Source of the DNA: Dimorphilus gyrociliatus
Taxonomy: Eukaryota; Annelida; Polychaeta; Dinophilidae
DNA: 64,000 nucleotides
Reading direction: 5' to 3'
NCBI GenBank assembly: GCA_904063045.1
Contig: CAJFCJ010000006.1
Coordinates: 310,001-374,000 of the forward strand
How positions within the stretch are numbered: position 1 is the first letter of the stretch; every line of letters begins with the position of its first letter. The notes beneath the pieces are model-generated. The model did not search any database, was not told the origin of the DNA, and worked only from the letters and a program-made list of their open reading frames with translations. Position numbers and translations under genes: made by a program. This document shows, in pieces, positions 12,192 through 24,000 of the stretch.

Positions 12192-15000
12192 TTAAGCAAA
12201 TGGCTCTTTAAGTTTAGTAGATAAAAGCTCGTAGGCTCCAACCTGCGTTTGAATGAAAAAAATGCACTTCAATAAGACGGTATTAATGAGCGATATACAA
12301 AGACATGAAAGATTAATTGAAAATGCGATTACACAAAAATTTACATATCGAAGTGAAAATATTTTTTTGAACAATATGCCAATTTTCGTATAAAAGTTTA
12401 ATAGATATGTTAAGATATGCAGAAAATATGACATGTTAATAGCTTAAATATAATTTATTAATTACTCTCTATTCTACGTTGTTACTTTTAAATAAAACTT
12501 TTAACCTGCTATTGAAAATCTATCAAAGAAAAATTTATTGATTGCATTGGAATATACTTTTAGGAATATAATATGCCGGAAATATCCGTTACCAATTAAC
12601 ATATTTAGTAATCTTATTTATGTGAGATAAATGATCATCAAACATAACAATCTCCTTAGGTACTATAATTTACAAATATCGCCAATATATGCGTCTCTTT
12701 TGTAGATATCTTTTTATATATACTTGTATTTATCTTAAAATATCTTGTCTCTGCGTATTTTACTTGTTACAAAGATTTTAAATAGTTAATTTGGCGGTTT
12801 ATATATTTTATAGGCAAGCATATTTTACAAACCTTCATATTATAGACGGATATTATTCTGTTGCTCGTTATAAATTTTCCAAATTTCGGTTTGGACTGAA
12901 AATATCTCTTGTCGCCATATTTACCATCCGTATCGCCCGCTTAGAAAAATCATGGATTAAAATTCGTATGCTTATAAATATGATAAATAACAAAACACAA
13001 TTTACCTGGTTCGGAGAGGACTATTCCTATGTGAGTTCGATAATTTTTGGGCTCAACATATCCTATGAAAGCTACACAGGCTTCTTTTATTACTGGTTTA
13101 CCTCCTAAATACAAAAATAAATATTCAATCTGTAAAATATATACCGTCTTAAACTACTATTAATGCTGACCATTCTTATTACTGATATTGGCTGTAACTT
13201 TATCTCCGATTGTGAAAAATTTCAAACGCTCTTTATCTGCTCGAATCAATCGAGAGGATAGTGGCGGTGATCGAGCAGGATTAGGTCTAGAACCAGGTGG
13301 AGAGTTTAGTAAACCTAACTGCTCATACGGTGAGTTTGGAAGAGATATTCTTTGAGCATTTGCCCTATGCGGAGCTGATTTAATACGTATTTTCTTGAGT
13401 TTAGCCGTATCCAATTTACTATCACTGGCAGTTTTAGGTCTTGAGCATCGTGCATCTTTTTTATTTTCGTCTGACAATAGAGTTTCTAAAAGACTTTCTG
13501 ATTTTCTATCAGATACGCTGGTCTCGATATAAGTATTTTGGTTGGTTGAGGGTCTGGGCTCTGCGTTTTCGTCTATTTCTTTCAGTAACGACCTTTCAGC
13601 TTGCCCGTTCATTTTCCGTAATAAAGAATCCTTTCCGGCTAAAAGTCGACGTAAAGTGTTAATTTCAAGTTTTGCTCTTTCTAACTCTTCCTGCTGACTA
13701 TTCTGCTCATTAAGATTATTTTCTAATCTCTGTTGACATTTGAATCAATTTTGTTATAATTAACTGATCTACTCTTACCTTAACATTTTCCCTATATTCT
13801 CTATTTGACAAACGAGAATGCTGCAACAACAAGTCCTTATTTTTAGACTCATTTTTTAGTCTTTCTATTTCATTATTCTTTTCTTGGATTTCGTCTTCAA
13901 GAATAGGAATTCTTGCCAGTTTCTTTTTAAAAAAATAAACAAAAGAGAATGTAAATATATTTTTTAAAACAAATGATGAAAACGACGTACTTGATCAATT
14001 TTATCATTTCTAAACAACTCCTCTCTTACCTGAGCTTTTAAGTCTAATATTTTGTAATCTTGATTCTTTAATCGAAGATTAGCCTCCTGTCAAGAATATA
14101 TTTATCGTGTTTAATAATATATATATTACCAGATTAATTGTGGCAATTAACTTTTAATTTTTTCTGGCATGTCTCTAAACTTTTTTTTGTTGATCGCAGT
14201 TCAGCCTCAGAAGCAGATAAAGATATTCTAACGTTAAGACATTAAAAAAAATATTAAATATCAAAAAGGTGCTAATCATTAATTATTGTCCTTTATCCTT
14301 TTAACAGAAAACTACTTACTGTGTATTTTCAAGGTTCTTTTTCAACGAATCTAGTGTTATTTCTAACCTGTCCGTTTCACTTGAGGCTCTATTAGCTGTT
14401 CAATTAGATATACATTAAACCTTATACCATTTCTAAATATCAAAGAAATATATATTAAGTCAATGAATAAGGAATATTTCATGCCTTTTGCTTCAAGTTT
14501 TATAACTTTATCCTCCATTTTTTTATACTCAAACTCCATTTTATCAGTAGATTCAGTTTTTTTCTTGTTATCCGTGCGTAATTTATCATTGTTACTCTCG
14601 GCTCTATTCAATTTAGTTAATAACTCATCCAATTCCAAACGTAATTGTCTTTCACTGGTTTCTAATAACTCAATACAGGATTTTTTCTCTTTCAAGTCTA
14701 ATCGAAGGCGTTCATTTTCATTCTTAACTAAATCTAATTCATTGTCCCTGAATAAAGAAGACTTGAAATAAGTATTATTCAATCTGATTTTCACAGCAAA
14801 CTATTATAACATAAAACGTTATTATCATTTAATTAAAGAAAAATAATAATACTGTTTTTGTAAATCGAATTAAAGATAGTTTTTTACCTAGTACACTTAT
14901 TCTGCTTGTATTTGCTAATAACCTGCTTAGCTAGATTGTTTATAGATGAGTTCAGTTTAAGCCTATTCTCAAATATGTCAGGACGATTTCCGACCGGCAT
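12192..15000 (-). CDS. Coiled-coil protein with C-terminal CAP-Gly domain
   Basis: Ten minus-strand exons: 14888-15000, 14485-14747, 14320-14395, 14152-14227, 13991-14086, 13779-13922, 13183-13729, 13006-13104, 12833-12939 and 12192-12242, phases consistent, 523 residues. It starts MPVGNRPDIFENRLKLNSS, continues as charged heptad coiled coil (about 38-280), then a Ser/Pro/Arg-rich linker, then a CAP-Gly domain: FFTIGDKVTANIRGKP, CVAFIGYVEP, HIGIVLSEPAGDTDGKYGD, KRYFQSKPKFGKFI. The GK(Y)GDKRYF segment replaces the usual GKNDG/RYF signature. CAP-Gly domains bind EEY/F tails of tubulin and EB proteins, so a microtubule, centrosome or cilium role is likely. CAP-Gly at the extreme C terminus after a coiled coil is less common than the N-terminal CLIP/dynactin layout. 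The intron after 14485 uses a GC donor. The last exon is the least certain. I cannot name the orthologue. Confidence 0.72.
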
Positions 15001-15508
15001 AATAAATCTTATCGTTAAAACTTGTATAGAAAACTATAAATGCCAGTAAGAACACAGGAAAAAGTTATAGCGACATCTCCGCTACGTCGTAAAGTGAAAA
15101 GCTTTAAAAGTATCGAAACGTGAATATATTGAACAAAAGTAAACGTTTCAAGGAGCTAATATGTACACTTTTTATTTTTTATATACTTTTAAATCAATTT
15201 ATGTACTCAGGTTGGTCTCTGAATTATGAAATATGCATATTAATCACTGAGAGGATTACCACTTCTTTCGCTTAGACTACTTTTACATACAATATATAAT
15301 ATATCGGTATATAAAATATGTTAAGAAATAGGAATCAAACAAGTTAGAAGTTGAATTCAGTCTAATAAAAAGAAATCTAGGAAAATATTTGCTAATGGAA
15401 ATGTTAAAGCCGCTTCTTACGAACACATTATTGGCGGATAAATAAGGTTTAGGTCGATAGGTAAGGAAAAAACAAGCTCCTAATACAAGCAAAAGCGCCT
15501 TATAAGTC
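15001..15508. other. Intergenic
   Basis: About 500 nt between the CAP-Gly gene start and the small WW-like gene stop. An open frame at 15283-15522 overlaps that gene's last exon out of frame and is not supported. Expected to hold the CAP-Gly gene promoter. Confidence 0.5.
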
Positions 15509-16108
15509 TTACTTTTCGTCAATTGACTTTATGGCTCGAATAACGTGATCCGGTACGTCTTCTTGTTTCTCTCCAGTAGTTCTATTTACCCAAAAAGTAC
15601 CAAGTTCAGGGCTTTGCATTAAAGACCACTCTTCGTTCTATATTAAAATATATAAATATATCTTACAATGATAAAATATCCTTGATGAAAGTTCTCTTTA
15701 TCTTATTTTTAAAGAAATAATATGCATCTTTTCCTTACAACTGATGTTTTTTTCTTTTTAATAAAGGTCACAGATTTTCTTCTGTTCATTCTGTGTTGTT
15801 TTTCTTATAAATTTCTGGCAACCATTTAACAATAAAGGATCGAATATAAATAAATCGCATTGATTGGATTTATAATCGATCAATATTGATATCAAGAGCA
15901 TAAACTTGTACGTACTTCGGTATTAATTATAATTCTTCAAGATAATACCAATAAGGGATTAAAGCTGATTAAAATCAGATGAAAGAGATTCTCATATTTT
16001 TATAAAGTGGTATTAGAAATCCTAAACTCTCATTACCTCGAATTTTAATGTCGATTGCAAACTATTTTTTGATGTTGTTCTTGACACCGAGCGTTTATAT
16101 TTTGCCAT
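15509..16108 (-). CDS. Small protein with degenerate WW-like segment
   Basis: Two exons, 16037-16108 and 15509-15637, join in phase 0 (donor gtaatg, acceptor tttaatatag) to encode 66 residues. The first 24 are basic and Ser/Thr rich (MAKYKRSVSRTTSKNSLQST). The second exon has EEWSLMQSP, then GTFWVNRTTGEKQEDVP, which follows a WW-domain pattern (Trp, turn, aromatic pair, Asn, Thr, final Pro), but the second signature Trp is missing. No transmembrane or signal segment. It lies between two minus-strand genes with about 350 nt upstream to the TTLL gene end. Function unknown; both splice sites and unbroken phase support it as a real gene. Confidence 0.5.
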
Positions 16109-16455
16109 GTTAAAATCCTATTGGCGTTCAATCAAGCGGCCGACGCATAGATTTTCAACAAACTAACATTCGTTGAGTGATACCGCGCTTTTCATTGTAT
16201 GTTGTCCTATGGTATTGTGAATCATTGAAATCAGTATTTACTTTATTGAGCTGATAATAAAGGAACGTATTTGTCTTGCAGTCGTAACGACTACTACTTA
16301 AGTTATTCTCGTTAATTTACACTCGACTTTAAAGGCTTATGAATTACAAGCTCTTCCGGAAGATATTTATTAACACTAAAATAACGATAACCAAGTGCCA
16401 TTAATATTCAACATATTCAATAACAATATAATAACTAATTCAACATATACAATAA

Positions 16456-18475
16456 TTAGGCACACCAGCGATTGTCTTGAACACATTTTCCTCTAAACCA
16501 GAGAAATAACAATTTATTTTTTTCCGACAATTTGTCAAAATACGTATCCTTCTTCCAACTTAGAGCATTTTTTTGATTGCCAAACGGCGGAGGGAAAACA
16601 CGGCGCCATCTGTAGTTGATCAAGTAGTTAATTTGTGATAGATATACAAATGTCAATAACTAATTAACAAACCTATTCCGATTCATGTGTTCCTTATATG
16701 CTCGTTGTAGATCAGACGATATTTCTTGATTTAAACACCATTTACATAACTGACACTCCTATAAAAGAATAATTTACTATTTAAAAGTTTCTTAAGGAAA
16801 GTACAAAGGATGAAGAATGCAGCAACTCACAATGATAGCGCAGTTTTTGGTGCATTGAGGAGAATCACAATGTTCAATATTCACATGTATATCTCTTTCT
16901 GAAATTTGCATTTCGTATGCGTGCCTAGATCTGGAAAAACTCCCCATGAAACATATAAAACATTGGAAAACATTAGTATTTAATTAGCTAATTAACTTAC
17001 GTTTTAATCCAATTATTCGCTACAGTTTTGGCTACTCCTGTTAAACTAAACATGCTATATAGAACTTGCTCATATAAAAGTCTATTTTGAGAAAAATGTG
17101 CAGTAGAGAGGTTTGGAGACATATTAACCTATCGGAGAGTAAACATTAAGAGAGTGATTTATAATTAATTTAGCATTCCTATGGATATATAAATACAGTT
17201 TTATTTACCTCCATTAGATAAACATTAAGATCTTTATCAACAACGAAATCAAAACGAACCATTTCGAAAAAGTTTCTAGAAATGATATAATATTTTGTTG
17301 TTTATTTTGATATAATGTATAAAGATACTTTTTCTACTTACGATGTGCCACCGTACGACGACATAGATCTAATAAGAGAAGATACTTTTGAAATATAAAC
17401 GTTTCTGATAGCCTCATGTATTTGGTTAGTTAATTTTATGACGCTATCATCTATTTGAATTACAATTAGAGTTAACATTTGTAATCATGAATAAGGGTTT
17501 CCTTTAATACTTACTTTTACTTCTAACAAAATGAAAAAAAGATTCTCGATGTGTAAACATTAAATCAGTATAAGCCTTTTTTAGAGAAGGCATTTTCCAA
17601 GTTGGTGTATAGTCATCGCCCACGACATATTTTTTAACATCTGCAGCATCAAAAGGGTAATAATCTTTGGCGCAGTACCTCATTAACCAGTCTCCGTCAA
17701 AAATATATACTCGTAACGGATCGACTGATACTAAAGTTGTGTATATTCCTATATCGAATCTCCTTAACATTAAAAAGAAAACATTCTATATTATAATCTA
17801 CTATTACATGCAGTATTTTACTGACTTTCCATCAATCAAATAGGGATTATCAATATATTCCTGAACAAATGTATTCCCAGTTGAGAAATCCAACTCATCA
17901 ACACTTCTTATCCGTATTCCGCGATGATTATTACTCTTTTGTACCCATTTTTTTAAAGGATATTTCTTTGCATATTTAAAAAAAGCATCTTTTTCCGAAG
18001 GTATTTTAAAAGCTTTAGGAGCTTGTTTAATATTTGAAGTAGCAAGAGATAGTTTGTTAGTTATCCACCCTGAACCCGGGAATTTATTAACCATTTGATG
18101 GGACTTAAGTGAATCTAAACCTTTCACAGAACCAAAAGGATAATCATGCGCCCACAGTAAATCCCAATTGGAATTGTTAGTGCCTCTAACATAACCGACG
18201 CGTTCGAGCACTCTCATAACATGATCTAGGTAACCGGAGTCGATTTGCTTTCCAAAGATCCAATAAACTGGTGATTTCTTACTAAAACTCTCACTAACCG
18301 CTTCTGGATTTGCAATGTGTAAATTCAAGTGATCCATTTGCAATTTTCGAAGTTCGTAAATATTCAAGAAAGTGACAAAAGACCCTAAAACCAAGGCAAC
18401 TATAACAATTTGAAAGAGTGCCGATGGTCTTTTTATCTTTTTATAAAATTTATTATATTGCTTATTTTCCATCAT
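16456..18475 (-). CDS. Membrane-anchored tubulin-tyrosine-ligase-like (TTLL) protein
   Basis: Eight exons (17808-18475, 17515-17762, 17342-17450, 17209-17275, 17001-17128, 16831-16930, 16673-16758, 16456-16609) give 519 residues. A basic N terminus precedes one hydrophobic span (about 21-37, FQIVIVALVLGSFVTFL), making it a type II signal anchor. The ATP-grasp TTL domain follows: WDLLWAHDYPFG, VQKSNNHRGIRI, FVQEYIDNPYLIDGKSVKY, MRFDIGIY, and LMEVNMSPNLS near residue 360, which carries the metal-binding Glu and Asn. TTL enzymes ligate Tyr, Glu or Gly to tubulin or other proteins. The C-terminal 95 residues hold several cysteines (CDSPQCTKNC, CQLCKWC, GKCVQDNRWC). The anchor plus cysteines suggest the domain may face the secretory lumen, as for nematode TTLL-15-like proteins, although tubulin is cytosolic. 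Substrate not determinable. Confidence 0.85.
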
Positions 18476-19133
18476 TTATCTCTAATATGTTAAGTCATAC
18501 TCGAGCACCTACTTTACATAAAAGAAAAATAATAAAATATTTCATTTAGTTAGCAGCTTTATAAGATGTAAGACTTGAACTATTACCTGATAAAAAATGT
18601 ATAACCTTCGTAGAATGAGCTGTCATGAAATAAGAGAAAAAGCCATATATATTGCCATTTATTGATTAAGTAATGTGTTTACCAAACCACTCTTTGATAT
18701 CTATGGGTGCAGGGAAACCGTCTGTTAATAATAAAAGCGCGATCTAGCGGGGAATAACAACCAAGCACTTTCTTTCTGCAACCATATAGAACAGGATATT
18801 TACATATTGTTCACTAGGCTTACTTTTATAGTAATTACAGTATTCCTACAATAGTTACAAGATGTCTCTACTAGTGCCGGTATTGTAACCTGTTTCAATC
18901 ATCCATGTATGCCTAAATATTAACTTAGTGAATCTACTATTTATAAGTAAATGAAACGGAACGACAAGCTATAAACTGTAGAATGATTTGCATAGTTTAA
19001 TATCTGAATATGATGACATGATAGATGAAATTTGAAATAAGAAAAAAAAAAAAACTTGATATCTATGCTACAGAAAACAAAGCACAGATCTATTTCACCC
19101 CCAATTTCTTACACGTCAGATAGCTCGAAATGG
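18476..19133. other. Divergent intergenic region
   Basis: About 660 nt between the TTLL start (minus) and the small secreted-protein frame (plus). It likely holds both promoters. A run of adenines at 19042-19053 is the only simple feature. Confidence 0.5.
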
Positions 19134-19493
19134 ATGAAAAAAGTGAAAGAAAGTAGACGGTTTCTGCTTTTACTTTTATTTCATATAGCTCCTCGTACCG
19201 CCTCGCGATTAGAGATAGGGAGTGAACCGGAATATAATGTATTAGAGTTGGAAAAGAATGAAAGATTTAGACTTGGGTCAAGATCTTTTAGTCGGATCGT
19301 TTCTTCTTATAGACTGAATGAAGACGAAGAAGTAGAAAACGATTACATAACCACTGATCGAGCTTTTGAAGCTGTCCAACAAAGAGGTCAAACAGATCTC
19401 CTAGAATTACTCATCCGAACCGTTGATGATAGTCTACTATACGACGTTGTTCGCGTTCTAAGCGAAGCAAACAAAGGAGAACATGCATGTTAA
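19134..19493 (+). CDS. Putative small secreted protein
   Basis: The frame from the Met at 19134 encodes 119 residues; an in-frame Met at 19056 would add 26. The stretch RRFLLLLLFHIAPRTAS after a basic start looks like a signal peptide, cleaved near Ser25. The mature part is highly charged (LEIGSEPEYNVLELEKNERF, DEDEEVENDY) and ends ...ANKGEHAC, with a single terminal cysteine. I see no amidation signal (Gly followed by dibasic), so a classical neuropeptide precursor is not shown, but a short secreted peptide or hormone precursor is possible. No domain recognised. The non-repetitive composition and lack of any gene on the other strand support coding, but upstream exons may exist. Confidence 0.4.
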   Translation: MKKVKESRRFLLLLLFHIAPRTASRLEIGSEPEYNVLELEKNERFRLGSRSFSRIVSSYRLNEDEEVENDYITTDRAFEAVQQRGQTDLLELLIRTVDDSLLYDVVRVLSEANKGEHAC

Positions 19494-19610
19494 ATAACTT
19501 AACAGAAAGGAATATAGTCTAATTAATTTATTCTTTAATTATATATCTCATTTATTTATATACGCAAAAAGTAACCATTTGCGTTTAGTTAATAACTTTC
19601 AGCTGTACAA

Positions 19611-20179
19611 TCATCGTCTAGTTCCAGAGTCTATTTTAGGTTTAGATTTCTTTTTAAAATGTAAACTTTGGTTGAACACTAACTTATCGCCTCCATGAGC
19701 AACATGACCCTAAGATATTTTGTCTAGTTAATAATCCTACTTACGAAAGAATGATTATGATAGACTTTGCAAACCTTATTAGCCAAAGAACCTATTTTAG
19801 ATTGCGCTTTATCCTTGAATTGGGTTCTTTTGTGAAATATCTTCTTATCTCCTCCTGCGGCTCTATGATTCACATTACTCATCGATCCCACTTTTGATTG
19901 GGCAGTTTTCTTAAAGTTTATATTTTTATTAAAGATCCTCTTTTCGCCTCCAAGAGGTCTATTGTAATTAATTAATTAATTAATATATTCAGCATAATCA
20001 GTTGTTATTTCAATAATATTAGACCGAAATTAGGATTATACAAGAAATATAATATAAACATAATATTGTCATAAAGTAATAATTAAATACGATACTCGCT
20101 TATGCTGTATATTTTTCAAAGAACCGATTTTGGATGTGACAGTTATAGTCCTAATATCAGTTATTTTTTTATTTGGCAT
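19611..20179 (-). CDS. Miniature tau/MAP2/MAP4-family microtubule-binding protein
   Basis: Three exons, 20091-20179, 19775-19958 and 19611-19709, encode 123 residues. Almost the whole product is tau-type microtubule-binding repeats: SKIGSLKNIQH...GGEK, QSKVGSMSNVNHRAAGGDKK, QSKIGSLANKGHVAHGGDK, each with the K(V/I)GS...N..H...GG(D/E) signature, then KKKSKPKIDSGTRR, matching the post-repeat tail of tau (KAKTDHG). There is no projection or proline-rich domain: only about 14 residues precede the first repeat. Tau-family proteins bind along and stabilise microtubules. Exon 1 to 2 requires donor gtattt (phase 2) and leaves three extra residues in repeat 1, so that junction is the least certain; further 5' exons cannot be excluded between 20180 and the BAZ2 gene. 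Confidence 0.78.
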
Positions 20180-21098
20180 TATCTTAATAAATTGTTTAGT
20201 CGTGTCTTAAACCTTGTTATTGTTCTATTTTGAGTATTATTTTTGCCCTTTTTTAAACATTTGAATTCGACATAATTTTTTTCCCCAGTCATAGGCTTAA
20301 TAACCGGAAAATTTTTGTCGTCAACGAATATAACAAGCGCCCCCTGTTGAACAGTAAATTTTCCTTGTGTATACGTGAACAGGAACTAGTTTATAGTGTA
20401 TACATCAGATAAATAGAGTAATAGACGCCCCTCTTACAAGAAAAAGACGTACAGATTTGCACTGTCCGCCAGCCAATCAGCACAGTCTAATCTTCTTAGA
20501 CCGGTTCCCCCTACAAACGTCTTAACGAGGAACCGGAGTCCGTGTTTATTTTTACTGGAAAATCGACGCGATGAAAGAAAACTTGACGTTGGCTGATTTT
20601 TTTAAATGAGAAGTAAATGAGATAAGCCTTAAAGCATAACTTTAGTAAAAAGTCGTTACCGTCGATCGCTCTGGGTTGACGCTTATGAAAGATACCAACA
20701 TTTAAAGACGTCGAGAGCCTGGACAACGCAAGCAACTGTCCACTGTTTTAAATAAGTAATAAAGAAAAAATTAGATTAAAGAGCTACTCTGAAATAATAA
20801 ATTGGACATTTTGAAAGTAAAACAAAGACATTTGCGTTGCGCACATTGCAGGTGTGTCGTCTATTGATTTCTCCTCGCAGGAAGCATGGAACGGCAGCCT
20901 GAGCAGCCTGCCAAGTCACCGAGTACTCACTCTTCTATCTTCCATTTATACGGTTAGTAACAATCGATTTCGCCTTCTCTCTCTCTCTCACTCTCTCTCT
21001 CTCACTCACTCTCTCACTCTATCTCTATTTCACTCTCCGTCTCTCTCTGCTTATTGTTAGTCTTCTCTTTTACAGCATCTCGTGCGGCGGCTGCAACG
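20180..21098. other. Divergent intergenic / 5' region of BAZ2-like gene
   Basis: About 900 nt between the tau-like start (minus) and the BAZ2-like start (plus). A probable 5' UTR intron ends with acceptor cttttacag at 21067-21075, 24 nt before the BAZ2 ATG; its donor may be gttagt at 20952. The intron contains a CT-rich tract. Confidence 0.5.
20973..21050. repeat. CT-rich microsatellite
   Basis: Repeated ctctctctctcac-type units, imperfect. On the plus strand it provides a long polypyrimidine tract before the acceptor at 21075; on the other strand it reads GAGAG, the type of motif bound by GAGA-like factors. Role is inference. Confidence 0.7.
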
Positions 21099-24000
21099 AT
21101 GAACTATCCTTGGTTCTTACCGACTCACCCTTCTCTACTGGCGGCCAATTTCAATGGGGGGAGCTTTCCAAGGCCTTATCTACCACCAACTGGGGATTTC
21201 TGGAGAGATTTATATTCGAATCAGTTTCTACCTCAAGCTTATCCTGTCCCTACCTCCTCTTCCGCTTCTCATTATGATTCAGAACCCGTCCAAGAAGAAA
21301 GTCAGCCTGTTAAAAGGGCAAAGGTTGAGGATTCGCCTTCAAAATCATCCTCATCTTCGTCAGAATCATCTTCCTCTAATGATGAAGAAGAAGAAGAAGA
21401 AGAGCAAGAAGAGGAAGAACACGAGCAAGAGCCGGAAAAAGAAGACCAGCAACAACAGCAACAACAAAATTCTCCTCCGAAGCCTGTAAGCGCCTTTGAA
21501 TTACCACTCTCTCATGGTTGGAAACGACAAACGAAAATAAAAACAATCAATTCTCGGGGAATCGTTGGAGACGTTACTTACGTGACGCCTTGCGCAAAAA
21601 ATCTGAGATCTATGCCGGACGTTACTCGTTACCTCCAGAAGAAAGGAAATGGGCAGTTAACTAAGAGCAACTTTACCTTTAGTTCTCGGGTAAAAATAGG
21701 AGAATTTTATGACTGCAGAGAACCTAATTCAGAGTCGAATCAATGTCTGACTGCGGAAGATTTCAAAAGTTTACTAGAGTCTATGTCTAAGCGAAAGAAA
21801 TTATCAGCGAGAAGGGCTGACCAGCAAAGGAAATTAGAAGAAAAAAGATTATTGAAATTGCAAAGAATAGAGAAGCAAAGAGAACAAAAAGAGTTACGGG
21901 CTCAGCAAATCCTGCAAGAAAAAGCCAGGAGGAAAGAGCAGATGCACGCAGAAGCGTTGAGAAAAGCTCAAGAAAAGGAACAGAGAAGACAAAAGATACT
22001 ACTAATGAAAGAGAAGGAGCGTGAAAGAAAGCGAAATTGCACGTTATGTTGTCGAGCTTTAGAAGCCAGAAAGAAATTAGAGGAGAAGGAAAGATTGAAA
22101 ATTGAAAAATCCGAAGAGCATAGCAAAGAAATTCCCCGCTATGTTGATGACTTAACACTAAAAGATTCGAAGCCTTTTCCTTGCTTTGAACGAGTTGACG
22201 AGGATTTTACAGCAGAGACGTTCTCTTGTCTTCTTCAAATTTTCGAATTTATTCATACTTTTGCTGATACTCTAGGATTAGAATGTCTGCCTTCGTTTTG
22301 CAATTTAAAGGATATTTTAACTAAAAGAAATGCCTGCCATCCTTGCATTGTTCATCTGGTGAATTTTGTAAAAGTGGACCCAGGAGTACCAGAAAATGCA
22401 AAAATTACTAATGTTGAAGTCAATGAAACGAATGTTTTTGAAATACTGCAAACAGTGCTCGATTTGAGACTAACATCTTCTTCCCCATTCCACAACACCG
22501 GCAATTGGACATGCCTTAGTGTAGAAGAAAAATCGCGCGTATTGGCGTGTTTAATGGATGAATTACTTGTCTCTCGTGTTCTCATGGCAGAAATCGATCG
22601 CTCTGTAGAAGACGTAGCCATAGCTAGGCAAAACGTCATTTTATCAAACGCTCGCTTAAAGACTTTGAAGAATGGTGCTCTTAAACATGTGGCGGAAAGC
22701 GATCATGGATCTGACTCAGATTCCGACGGTAGCGAGGAAGAGAATGATGCTCAAATGAAATGGATGAGAGCGTGCCGAAGGGTAAGAGGTCTGGAATTAG
22801 GACAGGATAGATACTTTAGAAAATACTGGATTCTCTCCTCTGCCGGTGGAATATTCGTTGAAGGTATTGATACAGCCGAACCTGATTTATCCTTATCTTT
22901 CTCAAGAGATTCCTCTAAAACTGCTATTGGAAGTGTTTCCTCTCCGAAATCATTAAGTTCCGGTGAACTGACATCGAAATTTTTCGATACTCTTCAAAAT
23001 CTATTTCCAAATATTGATACTGCCACTGAAATTAGGAACTGGTTTTCCCTTCTCCCAAGATCATCTTGCCAAAAGGAAAGTGATTCCTTAGAACCTTCCG
23101 ACAACGATCAACCATTACCACTGACGGATAGTGTACGTAATGGTTGGTGGAGAATAGAAGATGCTGCGAAATTACACGAATTTATAAGTTGTTTAAATGA
23201 AAAAGGTGTTCGAGAGCATGGCCTGTGTTCAAATTTAAAAGTATTCGAAAAAGAAGCTTTTGCTTCTTTAGAACGTTCCTCAGCAGTCTTAAGTGGAAAA
23301 TTGTCGAGCAAATTGCCGAAGCACAATACTCTAAAGAGAGAAATTGTCATATTAGAAGAAGTTGAAGCATTAGAAGAGAAAATTTGCTCTTCGTCTTTGC
23401 AAGTAAAAGGTTGGCAATGGCCGCCTAAACTATCGACTAGTCCTTTCCTCGTTCCTTTGGGTAGTCCCTTAACGCCTCGAAAACGATATGCACTAGATGT
23501 TGCTCGGGAACGGTTGCTTGCCCTAGAAGCAAATCTCGAGAAACGTTACCTATTGCCACCCCTCGGAACGGTTGCTCAAGATGGTGAAATTCCGGACGGC
23601 GATAGCTCAGCCCTAAAAGCATGGCGATCGAGCGTCAGTTGCGCTCGATCCGTTTCAGCTCTAGGCGTTTGTATAAAAGAATTGAGAGACTGTGTAGCCT
23701 GGCACAAATCTATAATGAGAGTGTCATGTCAGCTGTGTATGAAGGACGAGGACGAAGCGAATTTGCTGTTATGCGACTGTTGCGACAAAGGTTTCCATAC
23801 ATACTGCTTCATTCCACCGTTAGAAAGCATTCCAGAAAACGATTGGTTTTGTCATCATTGTAGAGCAGCTTCTAAACACTTGCCCAAAGTATGCATTGCT
23901 TGCGGTAAAAGCGAACCGAAGCTAGTTGCTTGCCATATCTGTTCTCGGGCTATTCACGCCACGTGCATAAGGCCTTCAGTTTTACGTCTTCCACGATCAT

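Noticed and set aside
12791..13108. 105-codon open frame on the plus strand
   Set aside because: It is antisense to the CAP-Gly exons 12833-12939 and 13006-13104, which have a clear domain match and consistent phases.
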